From contig NZ_SSNY01000001.1 of the NCBI RefSeq assembly GCF_004801285.1, positions 558,001 through 622,000 on the forward strand: a DNA stretch of 64,000 nt, given 5' to 3'. This DNA comes from Ollibium composti. GTDB lineage: Bacteria; Pseudomonadota; Alphaproteobacteria; Rhizobiales; Rhizobiaceae. The position numbers and the translations under genes are program-made. Shown piece by piece: positions 22,141 through 35,191 of this stretch. The notes below the pieces were generated by a model. It had not been told where the DNA came from. It made no database searches and saw only the letters and a program-made list of their open reading frames with translations. Numbering within the stretch: position 1 is the stretch's first letter; every line of letters starts with the position of its first letter.

Positions 22141-23250
22141 ATGCAGCTTCGCAGCTTCATTTTTGCCGGCTTCGCGGCCGCGCTTTTTGTCGGCGCGCCC
22201 GCTTACGCGGCCATGCCGTCCTCCACGGCTCCTCAGGCCGCATCGCAGACCGATGTCGTGCAGGTCGCGGCGAAAAGCCCGACCGCGGAACTGAAGCAGC
22301 TGAAAAAGAAGAAGAAGCCGACCGACGCGGATCTCGCCCGTATCGAGGAACTGGAAAAGCAGATCAAGGCCGAGCGGGCTGAAGCGAAGGTCAAGGCACT
22401 CGAAGCCCGGAAGCAGGCCATGCGCGAGGCGGCCAAAGCGAGGGCCGATGCCCGACGCGAGGCGTTTCTTGCCGGCAAGAACCAGAACACGACCGAAAAA
22501 GCGGTGAAGGCCGAGAAGAAGACGGCCAAGGTCGAGGCCGCGCGTCCGGCCGAGACCATCCAGGAAGCGGAAGAAGCCCTGCCGGCGGAGGCGATGAACG
22601 TCGCGCTGACCGGCAACAACGGCGAACTGCGTTCCGAATCGACGGCAACGGCGCCCCGGTCTTCGGGCGGCCTGTTCGCCGGCCTGTTCGGCGGCTCGTC
22701 GGCCTCCTCGATCTCCTACCTGCCGGAAACCCGCGCGCTGGACGCGGCGCTGGCCAAGAAGCAGGCCAAGAAGCCGTTCAAGGTGAAGCCGGAATTCGTG
22801 CCGCAGGAGGTGGACTTTTCGGGCTATGAGCCGGGCACCATCGTCATCAACACCACCGAGCGGCGGCTCTACCTGGTGGAATCGGCCTTCAAGGCGCGCC
22901 GCTACGCCATTGCCGTCGGCAAGGAAGGCCTGCAGTTCAAGGGTACAACGACCGTCGGCGACAAGCAGGAATGGCCGCGCTGGATTCCGACGAAGGAAAT
23001 GCAGGAGCGCGAACCCAGCCATTACGGCAAGTACAAGGACGGCATGCCCGGCGGCGGCGAGAATCCGCTCGGCGCGCGCGCCATCTACCTCTACCAGGGC
23101 AAGACGGACACGCATCTGCGCATCCACGGCACCATTGCGCCGCAGACCATCGGCACCAGCGCCTCGAACGGCTGCTTCCGCATGATCAACGAGCACGTCA
23201 TGGATCTCTACCGTCGCGTGAAGATGGGCACCAAGGTGGTCATCCTTTAG
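22141..23250 (+). CDS. L,D-transpeptidase (ErfK/YbiS/YcfS/YnhG family)
   Basis: Periplasmic enzyme that makes 3-3 peptidoglycan cross-links or attaches proteins to peptidoglycan. 369 residues: signal peptide ending AYA (about 22), a highly charged Lys/Ala/Glu coiled-coil stretch (about 50-145), and a YkuD catalytic domain (about 230-369). The domain contains the HGT segment and the catalytic Cys in ASNGCFRM. A strong terminator follows. Which cross-link it makes is unknown; rhizobial genomes carry many paralogues. Confidence 0.88.
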   Translation: MQLRSFIFAGFAAALFVGAPAYAAMPSSTAPQAASQTDVVQVAAKSPTAELKQLKKKKKPTDADLARIEELEKQIKAERAEAKVKALEARKQAMREAAKARADARREAFLAGKNQNTTEKAVKAEKKTAKVEAARPAETIQEAEEALPAEAMNVALTGNNGELRSESTATAPRSSGGLFAGLFGGSSASSISYLPETRALDAALAKKQAKKPFKVKPEFVPQEVDFSGYEPGTIVINTTERRLYLVESAFKARRYAIAVGKEGLQFKGTTTVGDKQEWPRWIPTKEMQEREPSHYGKYKDGMPGGGENPLGARAIYLYQGKTDTHLRIHGTIAPQTIGTSASNGCFRMINEHVMDLYRRVKMGTKVVIL

Positions 23251-23271
23251 GCAACGGAAAAACTGCGACAA

Positions 23272-23301
23272 GGGCCGGTGAACAGCCGGCCCTTTTGTTT
23301 T
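23272..23301 (+). terminator. Rho-independent terminator after the L,D-transpeptidase gene
   Basis: GGGCCGG pairs with CCGGCCC around a 7-nt loop and is followed by TTTTGTTTT. Confidence 0.85.
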
Positions 23302-23374
23302 GCTCATTCGACAGTGCCGGGAAAAACCTCAAGCGGCGGTTTTTCCACTGGCGGAATCGTTCCGGCCGCGTTAA

Positions 23375-25015
<1,641 letters not shown>

Positions 25016-25056
25016 GCACTCGACCAGCGTTCGATTTTCGTGGTATTTTGCGCCTT

Positions 25057-25257
25057 ATGGGAAAACTTGAGCAAATCACCAAATCCGTCGAGGCGCTCGA
25101 AGGCGATGATTTCAAGGAATTCGCCAAGTGGTTCGAGGAATTGCAGGCCGACCGCTGGGATCGTCAGATCGAAGCCGATGCCAAAGCGGGCAAGCTGGAC
25201 AGGCTCGTTGAAGAAGCAAAGCGCGAGATAGCCGCCGGCAAAACGCGGCCGCTTTGA
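25057..25257 (+). CDS. Antitoxin component of a small toxin-antitoxin pair
   Basis: 66-residue acidic, helical protein with the DRQIEADAKAGKLD segment and a basic AGKTRPL tail. I recognise this layout from antitoxins that precede RelE/ParE-type toxins in alphaproteobacteria. The stop codon overlaps the next start (TTGA), giving strict coupling. The DNA-binding fold is not obvious, so autoregulation is only presumed. Confidence 0.7.
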   Translation: MGKLEQITKSVEALEGDDFKEFAKWFEELQADRWDRQIEADAKAGKLDRLVEEAKREIAAGKTRPL

Positions 25258-25511
25258 AGCATCGGGCGACTGAATCTTTTTGGAAACGCTATGATGCGCT
25301 TCCGGATTCCGTGAAGATTCTAGCGGATAAGAGCTACGCGCTGCTTCAACACAATCCACGCTATCCAGGTTTGCACTTCAAGAAGATCGATTCCGAGCTG
25401 TGGTCTGTTCGTGTCGGGGTGGGTCACCGTGCCCTTGCGCTTCAAAATCCCGACGGATTCGATTGGTTCTGGATTGGCACGCACGCCGAATATGACAGGT
25501 TGATCGGTTGA
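25254..25511 (+). CDS. RelE/ParE-superfamily toxin-like protein
   Basis: 85 residues starting at a TTG that overlaps the antitoxin stop. The pattern of an N-terminal helix pair followed by a beta-sheet (LHFKKI, WSVRVGVGHRALAL, DWFWIGTHAEYDRL) is that of the RelE/ParE fold; the C-terminal HAEYDRLI is typical of ParE/HigB-like members. The target (ribosome-bound mRNA or gyrase) cannot be told. The spacing and order (antitoxin first) fit a type II module. Confidence 0.7.
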   Translation: MKHRATESFWKRYDALPDSVKILADKSYALLQHNPRYPGLHFKKIDSELWSVRVGVGHRALALQNPDGFDWFWIGTHAEYDRLIG

Positions 25512-25515
25512 GCCG

Positions 25516-26058
25516 ATGAGGACCTATGTCGCGCTTCTCTACAGCATCGTCCTGACGCCGCAGAAGCGGGTGGTGATGGCCGATCTTCGTGCCATGGCCG
25601 AAGGCCTCGGCTACGAGAATGTCCGCACGCTCGTCTCCAGCGGCAATCTGGTCTTCGACGCACCGGACACGGCGATTGCGGAACTGGAAAGCCGTCTGGA
25701 GGCGGCCTTTCCGAAAACTTTCGGCAGGCATGTCGACATCATCGTGCGCGACGCCGCCGACTGGCTGGCGCTGGCGGCGGCCAATCCTTTTCCCGAGGAT
25801 GCAAGCGCCACCCCGGGCCAGGTCGCCGTGCGCGTCATGCGCAATCCGGTTCCGGCGGACGCCGAGGCCCAACTGCGGCAGGCGGCGTCCGCGGACGAAA
25901 AATTCGCCATCGTCGACGGCGATCCGTGGATCGTCTTCTCTCGCGAAAGGCCGAATTCGCGGCTGCTGGCGGCCATGAACCACAAGCGCCTCGGCATCGG
26001 CACTTCACGCAACTGGAACACGGTGCGCAACCTGGCGTGGATGCTTTCGGAGACATGA
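25516..26058 (+). CDS. DUF1697 family protein
   Basis: 180 residues matching the DUF1697 pattern: N-terminal TYVALLYSIVLTPQKRVVMADLR, then LVSSGNLVFDAPD and a C-terminal GTSRNWNTVRNLAWM. No enzymatic function is established for the family. It begins four bases after the toxin gene, so it may be cotranscribed with the module by chance. A bidirectional terminator follows. Confidence 0.8.
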   Translation: MRTYVALLYSIVLTPQKRVVMADLRAMAEGLGYENVRTLVSSGNLVFDAPDTAIAELESRLEAAFPKTFGRHVDIIVRDAADWLALAAANPFPEDASATPGQVAVRVMRNPVPADAEAQLRQAASADEKFAIVDGDPWIVFSRERPNSRLLAAMNHKRLGIGTSRNWNTVRNLAWMLSET

Positions 26059-26061
26059 AAA

Positions 26062-26083
26062 GGGCGGCCGGAGCCGCCCTTCC
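26062..26083. terminator. Bidirectional terminator between DUF1697 gene and NCS1 permease
   Basis: GGGCGGC/GCCGCCC stem with a CGGA loop. On the minus strand it is followed by TTTT, on the plus strand by TTCC, so it best serves the minus-strand permease. Confidence 0.75.
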
Positions 26084-26100
26084 GTCGTTGTGAACGAGCC

Positions 26101-27570
26101 TCAGGCCCTCGCCGCCTTGGCGCCGGCGCCCAGTGCCGCCGTGCGCAGCACGTAATAGACGACGCCGGCGATGGCGACACCGAAGAACCAGCCGTAGACA
26201 CCCCACCAGGCCGGCAGCCAGTCGGTGAAGTTCGGCAGGATCGAGGAAAAGATCGCGCCGATGATCGCCGCGATGAAGGCGTTGACGTGCCAGCCGTTCT
26301 GGAAGCGGAACTCGCCGTCCTCCTTGTAGAGGCCGACGACGTCCAGCTCGCCTTTGCGGATCAGGTAGTAGTCCACCATCATGATGCCGAAGATCGGCCC
26401 CATCGTCGCGCCGATGGTGTTGACGAAGCTCGCCGCGCTGCCGTCCCACGGCGAGAAGGGATAGAGCACGAGCGCGATCAGAGCCGCGATGTAGCCGCCC
26501 CGCTTGAAGTTGATCTGCCGTGGGAAGACGTTGGAGAAGTCGAAGGCCGGCGACACGAAGTTCGCGACCACGTTGATGCCCAGTGTCGCCACCGCGAAGG
26601 TCAGCGCGGCAAGGGCCGCCAGGAACCAGTTGTCGAACTTGGCCGAGATCTGGTCGGGATGCAGCAGCACCTCGTGGTAGACGTCCCAGGCCGCGATGGT
26701 GGTGACGCCGGCGACCAGCGAGAACAGGATGAGGTTGATCGGCAGGCCCCACAGGTTGCCCTTGCGCAGTGCCGCCTTGTCGGGAGCGTAGCGGGCGAAG
26801 TCGCAGAAGTTCAGGTAAAGGGCCGCGAAATACGTCACCCAGATCGCCGCGACGGCCGCGAGCGAGCCGAACGAACCCGGCGTGCCGGGCACGCCTGCGT
26901 CCTTCGTCTTGTCAAGGAGCACGTCCATGGGAATGTCGCTGGTGACGGCGAAGGTGCCGGCCTTGACGCACAGATAGATGGCGAGGATCAGCATCATGAT
27001 CCACACCGCCGGGCCGGCCCAGTCCTGGAAGCGGCGCACCGTTTCCATGCCCTTGCTGATGATGAGCAGTTGCAGGCCCCACATCACCAGGAAGCAGATC
27101 ACGTCGAGCGTCGAGTGACCGAGCATGTGGTTGTTGGCGTGGAAGTCCGCGAACCATTGCGTGCGGGTGAGCAGCGCCACGATGGCGCCGGAGGCCGCCG
27201 CCGTCTGGGCGCCGTACCAGAAGCAGGCGACGATGGCGCGCACCAGCGCCGGAATGTTGGCGCCCCAGATGCCGAACGAGGCGCGCGCCAGAACGGGGTA
27301 GGGCACGCCGGTCTTGACGCCGGCATAGCCGACCAGGTTCATGAGGAAATAGATGATCAGCGAGCCGACGCCGATGGCGACGATGAAATTGACGAAGCCG
27401 CCGCAGAACAGGAACAGGCTGGCCGCGAGATAGTAGCCCCAAAGGCTGTGGACGTCGGACGTCCATACGTTGAAGATGGAGAACGGCCCCCAGTTGCGTT
27501 CCTTCGCCGGGGCGAGATCTTCGTTGTAAAGACCGGGGGATGCCCCCGGTATCATGTCGGTGGTCGTCAT
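26101..27570 (-). CDS. NCS1-family nucleobase/allantoin-type permease
   Basis: Inner-membrane symporter for purines, pyrimidines, hydantoins, allantoin or thiamine precursors. The ATG at 27570, with AGAAGGGG nine bases upstream, gives 489 residues. About 12 hydrophobic helices; family motifs NWGPFSIFNVWTSDVHS near the N-terminus and GANIPALVRAIVACFWYG about 105-125. The substrate is not readable from sequence, and no neighbouring catabolic gene helps. It stands alone on the minus strand. Confidence 0.88.
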   Translation of the reverse strand: MTTTDMIPGASPGLYNEDLAPAKERNWGPFSIFNVWTSDVHSLWGYYLAASLFLFCGGFVNFIVAIGVGSLIIYFLMNLVGYAGVKTGVPYPVLARASFGIWGANIPALVRAIVACFWYGAQTAAASGAIVALLTRTQWFADFHANNHMLGHSTLDVICFLVMWGLQLLIISKGMETVRRFQDWAGPAVWIMMLILAIYLCVKAGTFAVTSDIPMDVLLDKTKDAGVPGTPGSFGSLAAVAAIWVTYFAALYLNFCDFARYAPDKAALRKGNLWGLPINLILFSLVAGVTTIAAWDVYHEVLLHPDQISAKFDNWFLAALAALTFAVATLGINVVANFVSPAFDFSNVFPRQINFKRGGYIAALIALVLYPFSPWDGSAASFVNTIGATMGPIFGIMMVDYYLIRKGELDVVGLYKEDGEFRFQNGWHVNAFIAAIIGAIFSSILPNFTDWLPAWWGVYGWFFGVAIAGVVYYVLRTAALGAGAKAARA

Positions 27571-27966
27571 AAGCGGTCCCCTTCTGGTCGCGCGGCAGCG
27601 TGGGCCGCGCAAACGGAAAGGTACGCCTCACCTTAGGGAAGCGGAACCGATTTATTAAGGCCCTTTCACCTTAAAGATATTCAATGCGGAGCGGGCCTAT
27701 AGGCTTGTGGAAAAGTCCTGCCGCGCTCTCGCCCATTCGCCATCAGGGCGAAAGGCGGGGCTTCGGGAAAAAATCTGCCCGCACTTTATCCCCCTGCCTC
27801 CCATCTCACGCATACTCGATCCACCGTTTCCGGCGGGACCTGGTGCGCACCGGGTATCAGGCGGAGACGGCGGTGGCCTTGACGAACGGGGATCGGTTCC
27901 CGGATGCCGGGGAGCGTCCGACAGGCCCGACCCCGGCGGAAACGCGAGTCTCAAGGGGAGCGGAGA

Positions 27967-28083
27967 ATGACGCGCACACGCCCGAAGCCGCATTGCGGTA
28001 CGACGGACTGGGTGTATGAGGGTCGACTGGACGTCAAACACACCGGGCGGGGCGCGAGGATCGCGCCACGTACTATACAATAG
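27967..28083 (+). CDS. Possible 38-residue small protein
   Basis: ATG preceded by AAGGGGAGCGGAGA, a good ribosome-binding context. The product is very basic, contains CGTTDW and GRLDVK, and ends at a TAG inside the loop of the inverted repeat. I do not recognise it. It is short enough to be chance; the only supports are the ribosome-binding site and its position in an otherwise empty gap. Confidence 0.25.
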   Translation: MTRTRPKPHCGTTDWVYEGRLDVKHTGRGARIAPRTIQ

Positions 28084-28106
28084 AAGGCACGGCCTCGCGC
28101 CCCGCC
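28046..28106. repeat. 14-bp perfect GC-rich inverted repeat
   Basis: GGCGGGGCGCGAGG (28046-28059) and its exact complement (28093-28106) flank a 33-nt loop, 86 bp upstream of the VOC gene. It could be a stable RNA hairpin, a terminator for a leader transcript, or a regulator-binding structure. Confidence 0.7.
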
Positions 28107-28192
28107 TCCCGACTCAATGGCCAGGGCCGAAAGGCAGCGTGGCGACGGCACCTCTTGAACAGAGCTGGCACTTCGTGCACACGGAACCACCC

Positions 28193-29059
28193 ATGACCCA
28201 TCCACTCGACCATCTGGTTCTTCCCACGCGCGATCTCGAAACCGCGCGGGCACGGCTCGGTGCGCTGGGGTTCACGGTGGCGCCGCAGGGCACCCATCCG
28301 TTCGGCACGATCAATTGCTGCGTCTATTTCGGTGGCGGCACCTTCCTGGAACCGCTGGCGATCGGCGATGTCGACACGGCAGGGCAGGCGGCCGATGCCG
28401 GCAACGTCTTCGTCGGCCGCGACCGCACCTTTCGCACCCGCAACGGCGACGAAGGCTTTTCGGCCGTCGTATTCGGCACCGACGATGCCGACGCCGACCA
28501 TGAGCGCTATGTGGCGGCAGATATTTCCGCCGGCCAACGGCTCGATTTTTCACGACCTTTCGTCGATTCATCCGGCAAACAGGATACGGCGTCTTTTCGC
28601 CTCGCCTTTGCGGCTGCGCCCGACATGGCCGATGCTTTCACCTTTGCCTGCGAGCGCGCCAACGTGCCGAAGGTCGATCGCTCGGCATTGCAGACGCATG
28701 CCAACGGCGTATCCGCCCTCCGTGAGGTGGTGGGTGTCAGCGACGATATCCGGGGCAAACTGCGTCTGCTCGCCGAGGCCGCCGATGCCGCGGTCGACAG
28801 GGCTACAGGCGCCAGCCTCGAACTGCCCAATGCGCGTCTGTCTCTGATCGAGCCGGATGCCTTTGAACGCCGCTTCGGCCTGGCCGCGAAGTCTTCGCCG
28901 CTGCGGTTCGCGGCAATCGTCTTTGCCGCGTCGGACGTGAAGGGACTGGCGCGGCGCCTTGCCGAAGCCGGCATCGATCACCATTTCAGCGGCGCAAGCC
29001 TCATTGTCCCTCCTGCATTGGGGCAGGGCGCAGCCTTCGTCTTCGAGGAATCCGCATGA
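28193..29059 (+). CDS. VOC-family (glyoxalase-like) protein
   Basis: 288 residues from the ATG at 28193 ([20 protein letters not shown] is the standard first strand and helix of a glyoxalase-like domain). Upstream codons in frame cover the inverted repeat and are unlikely to be translated. Two VOC half-modules appear (1-150 and about 200-288). Candidate metal ligand His5 fits; the others are unclear, so enzymatic activity is unknown. The stop overlaps the kdsA start (ATGA). Confidence 0.75.
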   Translation: MTHPLDHLVLPTRDLETARARLGALGFTVAPQGTHPFGTINCCVYFGGGTFLEPLAIGDVDTAGQAADAGNVFVGRDRTFRTRNGDEGFSAVVFGTDDADADHERYVAADISAGQRLDFSRPFVDSSGKQDTASFRLAFAAAPDMADAFTFACERANVPKVDRSALQTHANGVSALREVVGVSDDIRGKLRLLAEAADAAVDRATGASLELPNARLSLIEPDAFERRFGLAAKSSPLRFAAIVFAASDVKGLARRLAEAGIDHHFSGASLIVPPALGQGAAFVFEESA

Positions 29060-29889
29060 ACCAGCCGAACCCTACCGTCACCGTCGGCAATGTCCGCTTC
29101 GACAACAACGCGCCGCTGGCGTTGATTGCCGGCCCATGTCAGCTCGAATCGCGCCAGCACGCATTCGACATGGCGGGCGCGCTGAAGGAAATGACGCAAA
29201 AGCTCGGTATCGGGCTGGTCTACAAATCGAGCTACGACAAGGCGAACCGCACCTCGTTGGGCGCCACGCGCGGTGCCGGCCTCGACGCCTCGCTGCCGGT
29301 CTTCGCCGATCTCAGGAAGGAGTTCGGCCTGCCGATTCTGACCGACGTCCACACTGCCGAACAATGCTCCATCGTCGCCGAGGTGGTCGATGTATTGCAG
29401 ATCCCGGCCTTTCTGTCGCGCCAGACCGACATGCTGGTGGCGGCCGCCAAAACCGGCAAGGTGGTCAACGTCAAGAAAGGTCAGTTCCTCGCACCATGGG
29501 ATATGAAGAACGTCATCGCCAAGGTGGTCGATTCCGGCAATCCCAACGTGCTGGCAACCGAGCGCGGCGCGTCGTTCGGCTACAACACGCTGGTGTCGGA
29601 TTTTCGTGCCCTACCGATAATGGCGGAGTTCGGAGCGCCGGTGATCTTCGACGCGACCCATTCCGTGCAGCAACCGGGCGGGCAGGGGGGCTCCTCTGGC
29701 GGCGAGCGGCGATTCGTGAAGACGCTTGCCTCCGCCGCCGTCGCAGTCGGCGTCGCCGGCGTGTTCATCGAGACTCATGACGACCCTGACAATTCCACAT
29801 CTTCGGACGGCCCGAACATGGTGCCGCTGAAGGACATGCCGGCGTTGCTCGAAAGGCTGATGGCGCTGGACCGGATAGTGAAGGCGTGA
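29056..29889 (+). CDS. kdsA: 3-deoxy-D-manno-octulosonate 8-phosphate synthase KdsA
   Basis: Makes Kdo-8-phosphate from PEP and arabinose 5-phosphate for lipopolysaccharide core. 277 residues, TIM barrel. Signatures: [63 protein letters not shown] and ETHDDPDN. Usually near pyrG and eno in this order, as here. Confidence 0.96.
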   Translation: MNQPNPTVTVGNVRFDNNAPLALIAGPCQLESRQHAFDMAGALKEMTQKLGIGLVYKSSYDKANRTSLGATRGAGLDASLPVFADLRKEFGLPILTDVHTAEQCSIVAEVVDVLQIPAFLSRQTDMLVAAAKTGKVVNVKKGQFLAPWDMKNVIAKVVDSGNPNVLATERGASFGYNTLVSDFRALPIMAEFGAPVIFDATHSVQQPGGQGGSSGGERRFVKTLASAAVAVGVAGVFIETHDDPDNSTSSDGPNMVPLKDMPALLERLMALDRIVKA

Positions 29890-29963
29890 CCCGGCCGCCT
29901 TGTGACGAGCGGGCGCGAGCTATAGGCTGACCACGGGGGTTCAGCGAACAGCAGGAGCAAACC

Positions 29964-30167
29964 ATGTCCGTCGCCCGCGTCACCGAGATCACCTCGTCGT
30001 CGAAAGTCAGCTTCCAGGACGCATTGGAGAAAGGTGTCGAGCGTGCCAGCAAGACCTTGAAGAACGTCAAGGGCGCCTGGGTGCAGGAACAGAAGGTCGA
30101 GGTCGCCGACGGCAAGATCGTCGCCTACCGCGTCAATATGAAAGTGACCTTCGTCCTCGAGGAGTGA
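29964..30167 (+). CDS. Dodecin family flavin-binding protein
   Basis: 67 residues, the size of dodecin, with the family pattern VARVTEITSSS, SFQDALEKGVERASKTLKNV and a central WVQEQKVEV strand (Trp at about residue 38 stacks on flavin). It forms a dodecameric flavin store in known homologues. Preceded by AGGAG. Confidence 0.92.
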   Translation: MSVARVTEITSSSKVSFQDALEKGVERASKTLKNVKGAWVQEQKVEVADGKIVAYRVNMKVTFVLEE

Positions 30168-30238
30168 TCGGAAAGGGCGGAACTTTCGGCCATGCCCCTC
30201 ATTGTCGCTGCATGTTCAACGACAACGAGGAGACTGCC

Positions 30239-30604
30239 ATGACCACCCCTACCGGACATACCGAAGCCATCGCCGCCTCGCGCGTGATCGGCACGTCCGT
30301 CTACAACACGGCCGGCGAATCCATCGGCGAAATCGAGGACGTGATGCTCGATAAGATGTCCAACGGCATCATGTTCGCGGTCGTCGGTTTCGGCGGCTTC
30401 CTGGGCATGGGCGAGAAGTATCATGCCGTGCCGTGGTCCACGCTTGACTACGACAAGGACAGGGGCGGTTATGTCGTCCCCTTCTCCAAGGAACAGCTCA
30501 AGGCCGCACCCGCGCATTCGATCAACGAACTGACGGCCGGCGACGGCGAGACGGCGCGTGACGAATCCTACAGCTATTACGGCGTCCAGCCTTATTGGCA
30601 TTGA
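30239..30604 (+). CDS. PRC-barrel domain protein
   Basis: 121 residues from the ATG at 30239 (ACGAGGAG upstream). The PRC-barrel core is GTSVYNTAGESIGEIEDVML, then a Gly-rich FAVVGFGGFLGMGEKYHAVPW strand pair. Members of this soluble rhizobial group are often stress- or photosynthesis-associated; the role here is unknown. A terminator follows. Confidence 0.88.
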   Translation: MTTPTGHTEAIAASRVIGTSVYNTAGESIGEIEDVMLDKMSNGIMFAVVGFGGFLGMGEKYHAVPWSTLDYDKDRGGYVVPFSKEQLKAAPAHSINELTAGDGETARDESYSYYGVQPYWH

Positions 30605-30642
30605 CCATCTTATCCACGCCGTCTGGCGATGAGCGATACTGG

Positions 30643-30669
30643 AAAGGCCCTGCGGTATGCGGGGCCTTT
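30643..30669 (+). terminator. Terminator after PRC-barrel gene
   Basis: AAAGGCCC and GGGCCTTT form a stem around an 11-nt loop, with a short T run in the 3' arm. Confidence 0.7.
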
Positions 30670-30773
30670 CCTGCATCTGGAGCCCGTTCGACCCATGCCG
30701 TATCTTCCCGGGAACTTTCTAACGACCTCCATTATTTGCGCCCGCCGATTGCGTTTTGCGACGCTTTGGCTAA

Positions 30774-32087
<1,314 letters not shown>

Positions 32088-32115
32088 ACGGCCTGTTCCG
32101 GAACTCGGAGGAAAG

Positions 32116-32141
32116 GGCGGCTTTGCCGCCTTTTCTTTTTT
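32116..32141 (+). terminator. Rho-independent terminator after eno
   Basis: GGCGGC/GCCGCC stem with a TTT loop followed by TTTTCTTTTTT. Confidence 0.85.
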
Positions 32142-32205
32142 ACCCAGGCGCGTGATCCCGGCGTCCGTAACCGTCCATTAAGCAAGAATCTGCGAGAAAG
32201 GAGGG

Positions 32206-32544
32206 ATGAGAACCAGGGTCATGTGGACACGCCAGCACAAGCAGCGGAACATCGGTCGGCTGATCGTGCCGACATTGTGCGCGGCGGTCTTGGCCTATTT
32301 CGGCTTTCATGCTTATCATGGCGAATTCGGCATCTATTCCCGATACCGGATGCAGGCTCAGGTGGCCGATCTGCAGGCGCAGGTCGCCGCCATAAAGGGG
32401 CAGCGCATCGAACTGGAGCGGCGGGTGCAGCTCCTGCACGACGGCTCGCTCGAGAAGGACATGCTGGACGAACAGGCGCGGCGCGCCCTGAACGTCTCGC
32501 ATCCTGACGAAGTGACGGTCATGTTGCCGGGTTCGGGTAATTAA
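32206..32544 (+). CDS. FtsB/DivIC-like septum formation initiator
   Basis: 112 residues: cytoplasmic basic start, one membrane helix (about 20-37), then a periplasmic coiled coil (about 48-85: QVADLQAQVAAIKGQRIELERR, broken here in thought only as heptads) and the ARRALNVSHPDEV segment typical of the family. It would act with FtsL/FtsQ in the divisome. Located after eno, the classical place for ftsB. ATG 32221 is an alternative start. Confidence 0.85.
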   Translation: MRTRVMWTRQHKQRNIGRLIVPTLCAAVLAYFGFHAYHGEFGIYSRYRMQAQVADLQAQVAAIKGQRIELERRVQLLHDGSLEKDMLDEQARRALNVSHPDEVTVMLPGSGN

Positions 32545-32559
32545 CCGAATTCCGGTTAA
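32541..32559. promoter_or_regulatory. AT-rich palindrome upstream of pdhA
   Basis: TTAACCG/CGGTTAA arms with a 5-nt centre immediately at the ftsB stop. It could be a weak terminator or an operator for the pdh operon 160 bp downstream. Confidence 0.35.
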
Positions 32560-32719
32560 TCTTGCTAAGTTCCAATGATTTTAACCGTTTAGTCGCATGA
32601 CAGCCATGCATTTTTCCGCATTGGCGAACGTCTAAATTGCATGTTAGCGTGTCCTCAATCGACGGGGAGGCGAGACACTCCTCCGCAGTCCGCAAAGAGA
32701 CGCCAACAGGGAGTGATTG

Positions 32720-33757
32720 ATGGCTACCGCCGCCAGGAAAGCGCCTGCCAAATCGAAAGCCGACAGCAAATCGGCGCTGACGACCCCGAAGCCGGCAGAC
32801 TTCACCAAGCAACAGGAACTCGACGCCTATCGCGGCATGCTCCTGATCCGCCGCTTCGAGGAAAAGGCCGGCCAGCTCTACGGCATGGGCTTCATCGGCG
32901 GCTTCTGCCACCTCTACATCGGTCAAGAGGCCGTCGTCACCGGCATCAAGATGGCGCTCGTGGAGGGCGACCAGATGATCACCGCCTATCGCGACCACGG
33001 CCATATGCTTGCCATGGACATGAGCCCGCGCGGTGTGATGGCCGAGCTGACGGGCCGCCGCGGGGGCTACTCCAAGGGCAAGGGCGGCTCCATGCACATG
33101 TTCTCCAAGGAGAAGAATTTCTACGGCGGCCACGGCATCGTCGGCGCGCAGGTGTCGCTCGGCACGGGGCTCGCCTTCGCCAACAAGTATCGCGGCAACA
33201 AGAACGTCTCGGTCACCTATTTCGGTGACGGCGCCGCCAACCAGGGCCAGGTCTACGAGAGCTTCAACATGGCCTCGCTGTGGAAGCTGCCGGTCATCTA
33301 CGTCATCGAGAACAACCGCTACGCCATGGGCACTTCGGTGACCCGCTCCTCGGCCGAGACGGATTTCTCGCATCGCGGCGCGTCCTTCAGGATTCCCGGC
33401 ATCAAGGTGGACGGCATGGACGTGCGGGCGGTGAAGTCGGCCAGCGACATGGCGACGGAATGGTGCCGCTCGGGCAACGGCCCGATCATCCTCGAGATGA
33501 ATACCTACCGCTATCGCGGCCACTCCATGTCCGATCCGGCCAAATACCGCTCGAAGGAAGAAGTGCAGAAGATGCGCTCCGAGCACGACCCGATCGAGCA
33601 GGTGAAGGCGCGGCTCACGGAGAAGAAGTGGGCGAGCGAGGACGAGCTGAAGGCTGTCGACAAGGAGGTGCGCGACATCGTCGCCGACGCGGCCGACTTC
33701 GCCCAGACCGATCCCGAGCCGGACGCGTCCGAGCTCTGGACCGACATCACGCTGTAA
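32720..33757 (+). CDS. pdhA: Pyruvate dehydrogenase E1 component, alpha subunit
   Basis: Thiamine-diphosphate-dependent decarboxylation of pyruvate, with PdhB. The ATG at 32720 (CAGGGAG upstream) gives 345 residues. An Ala/Lys-rich lead (1-25) precedes the TPP fold; the TPP/Mg motif GDGAANQGQVYESFNMA lies near residue 170-187, the phosphorylation-loop-like YRYRGHSMSDP near residue 265. First gene of pdhA-pdhB-pdhC-SGNH-lpdA-glsB-lipA-ratA. Confidence 0.96.
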   Translation: MATAARKAPAKSKADSKSALTTPKPADFTKQQELDAYRGMLLIRRFEEKAGQLYGMGFIGGFCHLYIGQEAVVTGIKMALVEGDQMITAYRDHGHMLAMDMSPRGVMAELTGRRGGYSKGKGGSMHMFSKEKNFYGGHGIVGAQVSLGTGLAFANKYRGNKNVSVTYFGDGAANQGQVYESFNMASLWKLPVIYVIENNRYAMGTSVTRSSAETDFSHRGASFRIPGIKVDGMDVRAVKSASDMATEWCRSGNGPIILEMNTYRYRGHSMSDPAKYRSKEEVQKMRSEHDPIEQVKARLTEKKWASEDELKAVDKEVRDIVADAADFAQTDPEPDASELWTDITL

Positions 33758-33772
33758 GGGGAGGGCTAGGAT

Positions 33773-35173
<1,401 letters not shown>

Positions 35174-35191
35174 GCCGGCCGGGAGGGAACA

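Larger units (their letters stand above)
27571..28192. other. 622-bp region with no recognised gene
   Basis: Lies between the divergent permease and VOC genes. It holds the permease leader (including AAGGT/ACCTT and related short inverted repeats), a GC-rich stretch, a possible 38-codon reading frame, and a long inverted repeat (see separate entries). I found no tRNA, and no riboswitch class I can name. Confidence 0.6.
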
